Source of the DNA: Planctomycetota bacterium
GTDB lineage: Bacteria; Planctomycetota; Phycisphaerae; Sedimentisphaerales; Anaerohalosphaeraceae
Reading direction: 5' to 3'
NCBI GenBank assembly: GCA_012519365.1
Contig: JAAYQH010000373.1
Location: 1 to 9,572 of the forward strand
DNA length: 9,572 nt
Shown: positions 6,890 through 9,572 of the stretch, one piece after another
Position numbering within the stretch: the stretch's first letter is position 1
How the letters are laid out: each line of letters begins with the position of its first letter
Program-made: the position numbers and the translations under genes
The notes under the pieces: generated by a model
Told to the model about the DNA's origin: nothing
Databases searched by the model: none
The model's input: only the letters and a program-made list of their open reading frames with translations

Positions 6890-7012
6890 ATATAATAAGT
6901 TTCGGGATGACAATATAAGTTTCTAAACGACAATAAAGTTTCGAAACGACATAAAACGACATAATAAGCCTCGAAACGACAGAATAAGCCTTGGGATGAC
7001 AGTATAAAACGC
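6881..7012 (-). repeat. Degenerate tandem array of about 20-nt units derived from the REP-like repeat head
   Basis: About six imperfect units with the + strand consensus GRRAYGACAATATAAGTTTC start near 6881, 6904, 6924, 6943, 6973 and 6993. Three contain GGGATGACA (6881, 6904, 6993), identical to the end of the adjacent hairpin repeat; the others have drifted to AAACGACA. Units are 19-30 bases long, and one carries an extra internal ACGACATAA. The array is not a CRISPR: there are no unique spacers and the units are directly abutted. Confidence 0.7.
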
Positions 7013-7253
7013 GGGAGTATTAGGCTTGGGAGGGCAACAGGGGGGCATTTCGGAATGATCGTTGTGTTGGGGGCAGAAGGAAGGGCGCAGCGTTTTTCAG
7101 GGCGATGAACAGTGGGTGTTTAGAATCCTTGCGCGGGCAGAGAGAGGGGGTGGGGGTAAATTTTCTCATTTTTTTGCAACGGGTCGCGTTTTTGGTCTTA
7201 TCTTTCGCCATTTTTCTTGTTTTGCGGTGAGTTTGTGCGGCAATATCAACTCT

Positions 7254-7269
7254 TGGCACAAATATTGCT
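7254..7269 (+). promoter_or_regulatory. Sigma-54 (RpoN) promoter of the flagellar operon
   Basis: TGGCAC (7254-7259), five bases, then TTGCT (7265-7269) matches the -24/-12 consensus TGGCAC-N5-TTGCW without a mismatch in the conserved bases, with the GG and GC dinucleotides exactly 12 bases apart. Transcription would start near 7280, about 32 bases before the flgB ATG. Such a promoter needs an enhancer-binding activator of the FlrC/NtrC type; no activator gene is in the window and no binding site could be assigned. Confidence 0.85.
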
Positions 7270-7311
7270 TATTTTTCGCTGTGAGATAGTATTTTTGCGA
7301 AAGGTGCAGAG

Positions 7312-7668
7312 ATGGTGCAGGATTCGAACATTATGGGATTGCTGGAGGCGGGGCTTCGGGCCGAGGGGTTGCGCCAGCAGGCCCTTGCCAATAACATCGC
7401 CAACCTTCAGACGAACGGCTATCGTCGGGTGGATGTTGATTTTGAAGAGGTGCTGAACAAGGCTATCGAAGGACATTCATCGCTGGAGCCAGCGACGCTG
7501 GAGGCGGGGCTGTATCAAACGCACAATACGCCGATTAATGAAAACGGCAGCGATGTGAGTCTGGATACGGAGGTCGGTGAGATGGTGAAAAATTCAATTC
7601 GACATCGGGCCTTTGCCCTGCTGATGAAAAAGCGATACCAGCAGATGGACTCGGCGATGCGGGTGTAG
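7312..7668 (+). CDS. flgB: Flagellar basal-body proximal rod protein FlgB
   Basis: A 118-residue rod protein, a little shorter than usual (about 130-140). The N-terminal 'GLLEAGLRAEGLRQQALANNIANLQTNGYRRVDVDF' region (residues 9-44; quoted in part) carries the flagellar rod/hook signature 'NNIANxxTxGYRR', and the C-terminal 'EVGEMVKNSIRHRAFALLM' region forms the partner helix of the coiled-coil core. It is secreted by the flagellar type III system and joins FlgC, FlgF and FliE in the proximal rod above the MS ring. AAAGG 7 bases upstream of the ATG supports the start. It is the first gene after the sigma-54 promoter; flgC follows after 62 bases. The middle part is short and acidic. Confidence 0.93.
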   Translation: MVQDSNIMGLLEAGLRAEGLRQQALANNIANLQTNGYRRVDVDFEEVLNKAIEGHSSLEPATLEAGLYQTHNTPINENGSDVSLDTEVGEMVKNSIRHRAFALLMKKRYQQMDSAMRV

Positions 7669-7673
7669 GGGGA

Positions 7674-7697
7674 AGAAGTCAGAAGACAGAAGTCAGA
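7674..7697 (+). repeat. Direct repeat of AGAAGTCAGA in the flgB-flgC gap
   Basis: Two perfect copies of AGAAGTCAGA (7674-7683 and 7688-7697), separated by AGAC, lie 6 bases after the flgB stop codon and end 33 bases before the flgC start. A diverged form lies in the fliE-fliF gap at 8482. Confidence 0.7.
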
Positions 7698-7730
7698 CGT
7701 GTAAAATGACAGTAAGAAGGGAATCGTAAA

Positions 7731-8138
7731 ATGCGTGTGGACTCAGGGATGTTTGGAACGATAGATATAGCCGTTTCGGGGCTTCGTGCCTCGAACAAGC
7801 AGATGGAAGTGGTCGGATCGAATATCGCCAATATCCAGACGACCGATGCGGGCAACGGCCGGCCGTATCGGCGGCTGATCGCGGAATTTGCCGCCTGCAA
7901 GGACGGTCTTGGAGGGGTTGAGGTGGCCGATGTCGTTCAGGATATGAGCGATTTTCAGCGTGTGCTTGATCCGGGCCATCCGGCGGCGGACGAGAACGGC
8001 TATGTGGCGATGCCGAATGTGGATTGGCCGACCGAGATGATTACGCTGAATCTGGCCAGCCGAACATATCAGGCAAACGCGGCAATTTTGAAACGCTATC
8101 AAAAAATGGTTGAGTCAAGTCTTGAACTCTTAAGATAA
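7731..8138 (+). CDS. flgC: Flagellar basal-body rod protein FlgC
   Basis: A 135-residue protein of normal FlgC length. Seen: 'DIAVSGLRASNKQMEVVGSNIANIQTTDAGNGRPYRR' (partial quotes: 'SGLRASNKQMEVVGSNIANI' near residues 16-35), the FlgC-specific 'DPGHPAADENGYVAMPNV' (about 82-99), and the C-terminal 'EMITLNLASRTYQANAAIL' helix. It forms part of the proximal rod after export through the flagellar type III apparatus. AGAAGGGA lies 8 bases before the ATG at 7731; a second in-frame ATG at 7749 would also leave the conserved core intact, but has no comparable binding site. The stop is 10 bases before fliE, so these two are tightly coupled. Confidence 0.95.
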   Translation: MRVDSGMFGTIDIAVSGLRASNKQMEVVGSNIANIQTTDAGNGRPYRRLIAEFAACKDGLGGVEVADVVQDMSDFQRVLDPGHPAADENGYVAMPNVDWPTEMITLNLASRTYQANAAILKRYQKMVESSLELLR

Positions 8139-8148
8139 GGATATCGCA

Positions 8149-8463
8149 ATGACTGTTCAATTTAATCCTCAGATTAACACCCTTTCCGGTCCCGGCAGTG
8201 CGTCGGTTACCCGACGGCCCCAGGAAGGCGGCTCGTCGGCGCAGGGGGACTTTGCCAAGGCAATCCGTCAGTCGCTGGGCAGCGTCAATCAGGATCAGCA
8301 CGAGGCCAACGCCTCCATCGTGGACCTGCTCAGCGGCAAGCAGCAGGATGTCAACGCGGTTGTGGCGGATGTGGCCAAGGCGGATATGAGTTTTAAGATG
8401 CTGGTTGGGGTGCGTAACAAGTTGGTTGAGGCCTATAAAGAAACAATGCGGATGCAGATTTAG
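8149..8463 (+). CDS. fliE: Flagellar hook-basal body complex protein FliE
   Basis: A 104-residue protein, the usual size for FliE, which joins the MS ring to the rod and is the first protein exported by the flagellar type III system. Seen: a disordered Pro/Ser/Gly-rich N-terminus (1-33), then 'DFAKAIRQSLGSVNQDQHEA' (34-53), 'IVDLLSGKQQDVNAVV' (57-72) and the family-typical C-terminal 'ADMSFKMLVGVRNKLVEAY' (78-96) followed by 'KETMRMQI', which corresponds to the conserved 'AYqEImrMqv' end. AAGGATATCGC just before the ATG provides a binding site. Gene order flgB-flgC-fliE-fliF is the common one for bacterial flagellar operons. Confidence 0.95.
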   Translation: MTVQFNPQINTLSGPGSASVTRRPQEGGSSAQGDFAKAIRQSLGSVNQDQHEANASIVDLLSGKQQDVNAVVADVAKADMSFKMLVGVRNKLVEAYKETMRMQI

Positions 8464-8481
8464 GGCAGCGGTCTAAAGCCT

Positions 8482-8496
8482 GAAGTCCGAGGACAG
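8482..8496 (+). repeat. Diverged copy of the flgB-flgC gap motif
   Basis: GAAGTCCGAGGACAG differs at two of 15 positions from GAAGTCAGAAGACAG at 7675-7689. It lies 18 bases after the fliE stop, in a 67-base gap before fliF. Two related 15-mers in two gaps of one operon are unlikely to be chance, but the motif is short. Confidence 0.45.
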
Positions 8497-8530
8497 CGAT
8501 TTGTTGGGAATGGGTTGGCCTTATTAGCAC

Positions 8531-9572
8531 ATGGGATTTTTTCAGAATATCAATGCGGTCTGGCAAAAAATCGGGCTGATGCAGCGTGCGCTGCTGGTGG
8601 CGATTGTGCTGGCGTGTGTGATTACAGGTGTATTGCTGACCCAATGGGCCGCGCGGCCGGATATGCGATTGCTGTTCGGCAATCTGGATATTGAAAGCTC
8701 TTCGCGGATTGCCGAGAAACTCAGCGAAAGCGGCATTCCGTATGAAATCCGCAATGAGGGGCGCAGTTTGTTTGTGCCGGCGGATCAACTTTATACCATC
8801 CGGGCGTCTCTGTCGCGAGACGGTCTGCTGCCGCGAACCGGTGAGCCGGGCTATGAGATTTTTGATAAGGAAAAAATCGGCGTCAGCCCGCTGGTTCAGC
8901 GGATGAATTACAATCGTGCACTGCAGGGGGAATTGGCCAAGACGATTCAGGTGTTTGACGGGATTGAGTTTGCGCGGGTGCATATTGTGCGTCCGGAGCA
9001 GACGATGTTTACCACCGATGGGCAAAAGGCCAGTGCCTCGGTGATGGTGCGTTTGCGTCCAGGGTTTAAGCTCAGCGCGACGACTATCACCGCGATCCAA
9101 AATCTGGTGGCCGGGGCGGTGGAAGGACTTGGGCCGCAGCAGGTGACTCTGGCTGACAGTCAGGGGCGGCTGCTGAACCGCCAGGAGGCAAACGACCCGA
9201 TTCTCAGCGGTGCGTCAACCTATAAAGAGTATAAGGCGGCAGTCGAACAGGAAATGGCTGACCGGCTGACACGTTCACTGGAGCAGGTGCTGGGGCCCGG
9301 ACGAGCGGCGGTGATGACCAATGCCATGCTCGATATGACACAGGAAACCGTCGTCACAACGACGTACGAAAAAGGGATTCCTCTGGAAGAGACGATTGAC
9401 GAAACAACCACAACACAGGAGGGGGCGACCGATGAGGACGGTCGGGTTATCGAGCCGGGCAGCTCGGAACGGACGGGCAGCACGGTCAGCAAATATAAGA
9501 TTCCCGAAACGCGCACAACGCGCACGACGGTGCCGGGGCGGATTACGGGCTTGTCGGTCTCTGTTGTGGCGG
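8531..9572 (+). CDS. fliF: Flagellar MS-ring protein FliF, N-terminal part (3' end outside window)
   Basis: The frame is open to the right edge, giving 347 residues of a protein usually about 530-580 long. FliF forms the MS ring in the inner membrane, the base on which rod, export gate and C-ring assemble. Seen: a first membrane helix at about 18-38, the RBM1 region with 'LLFGNLDIESSSRIAEKL' (47-64) and 'IPYEI' (69-73), the RBM2 region with 'LVQRMNYNRALQGELAKTI' (121-139), 'GIEFARVHIVRPEQ' (144-157) and 'ASASVMVRLRPG' (167-178), then RBM3 with 'AIQNLVAGAVEGL' (188-200) and 'VTLADSQGRLL' (205-215). A Thr/Glu-rich insertion (about 275-333) precedes 'PGRITGLSVSVV', the strand that returns to RBM3. 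The ATG is the first start after an in-frame stop at 8525; no good Shine-Dalgarno lies within the normal distance, so translation may be coupled or weak. The second membrane helix and FliG-binding tail lie outside. Confidence 0.96.
   Translation, partial: MGFFQNINAVWQKIGLMQRALLVAIVLACVITGVLLTQWAARPDMRLLFGNLDIESSSRIAEKLSESGIPYEIRNEGRSLFVPADQLYTIRASLSRDGLLPRTGEPGYEIFDKEKIGVSPLVQRMNYNRALQGELAKTIQVFDGIEFARVHIVRPEQTMFTTDGQKASASVMVRLRPGFKLSATTITAIQNLVAGAVEGLGPQQVTLADSQGRLLNRQEANDPILSGASTYKEYKAAVEQEMADRLTRSLEQVLGPGRAAVMTNAMLDMTQETVVTTTYEKGIPLEETIDETTTTQEGATDEDGRVIEPGSSERTGSTVSKYKIPETRTTRTTVPGRITGLSVSVVA

Larger units (their letters stand above)
6759..7311. other. Intergenic region with repeats and flagellar promoter
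   Basis: There are 553 bases between the pyrophosphorylase and flgB without a credible gene. The first half holds a REP-like repeat pair and a degenerate tandem array; the last 60 bases hold a sigma-54 promoter. Between them (about 7020-7160) is a purine-rich stretch with several G-runs on the + strand (GGG at 7028 and 7032, GGGGGG at 7040, GGGGG at 7069, GGGGGTGGGGG at 7146-7156), followed by a T-rich tract. No clear intrinsic terminator for the upstream operon was seen. Confidence 0.6.

Noticed and set aside
5277..6962. Long open frame (561 codons) on the - strand opposite the pyrophosphorylase
   Set aside because: It lies almost wholly antisense to a gene with complete UAP1 motifs, and its start region is the REP-like repeat (giving SSRAQRGIS and SHSEAKPRN strings), typical of spurious calls.
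6881..7012. Possible CRISPR array
   Set aside because: The units are directly abutted, degenerate and about 20 bases long, with no unique spacers and no cas genes nearby.
7020..7289. Short frames on both strands before flgB
   Set aside because: They overlap the G-rich/T-rich intergenic stretch and the sigma-54 promoter and show no domain or binding site.

Overview
The window looks like a piece of chromosome from a Gram-negative, flagellated bacterium of the Planctomycetota, probably the class Phycisphaerae. The grounds are indirect: a single-gene pseudopilin of the kind that is multiplied in those genomes (FTLIELLVVIAIIAMLMAIL head, NVLYADGH tail), a eukaryote-type UDP-N-acetylhexosamine pyrophosphorylase, and a flagellar operon. 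The lineage is an inference from family resemblance; there is no rRNA or marker gene here.

Layout. (1) Positions 1-1886, + strand: the end of a cell-surface polysaccharide cluster. It holds the 3' part of an asparagine-synthase-like gene, cut by the window edge, then a WecF-family (Glyco_transf_56) glycosyltransferase. (2) 1887-3031: a convergent pseudopilin gene on the - strand, separated from the glycosyltransferase by a perfect bidirectional terminator hairpin. (3) 3032-3555: 524 bases without a convincing gene, holding the leaders of the two divergent transcription units. (4) 3556-6758, + strand: a three-gene nucleotide-sugar block (DegT/DnrJ/EryC1 aminotransferase, left-handed beta-helix acyltransferase, UAP-type pyrophosphorylase). 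(5) 6759-7311: an intergenic region with a REP-like dispersed repeat, a degenerate tandem array of about 20-nt units, and a near-ideal sigma-54 promoter. (6) 7312-9572, + strand: flgB, flgC, fliE and the first 347 codons of fliF, the start of a flagellar basal-body operon.

How the genes work together. The aminotransferase and acyltransferase together would turn a nucleotide-linked keto-deoxysugar into an N-acylated amino sugar, the pyrophosphorylase would supply UDP-GlcNAc or a related UDP-sugar, and the WecF-like enzyme resembles the transferase that adds N-acetylfucosamine to a lipid-linked glycan. An acetamido-dideoxyhexose in a surface glycan is a reasonable reading, but the exact sugar cannot be read from the sequence. 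The flagellar genes form the proximal rod/MS-ring set in the common order and appear to be transcribed by the sigma-54 holoenzyme.

I found no clearly new defence, mobile or RNA-based system. The most interesting signals are the repeat array with its sigma-54 promoter, a short repeated motif in the flagellar intergenic gaps, and the WecF-like/aminotransferase/acyltransferase grouping.
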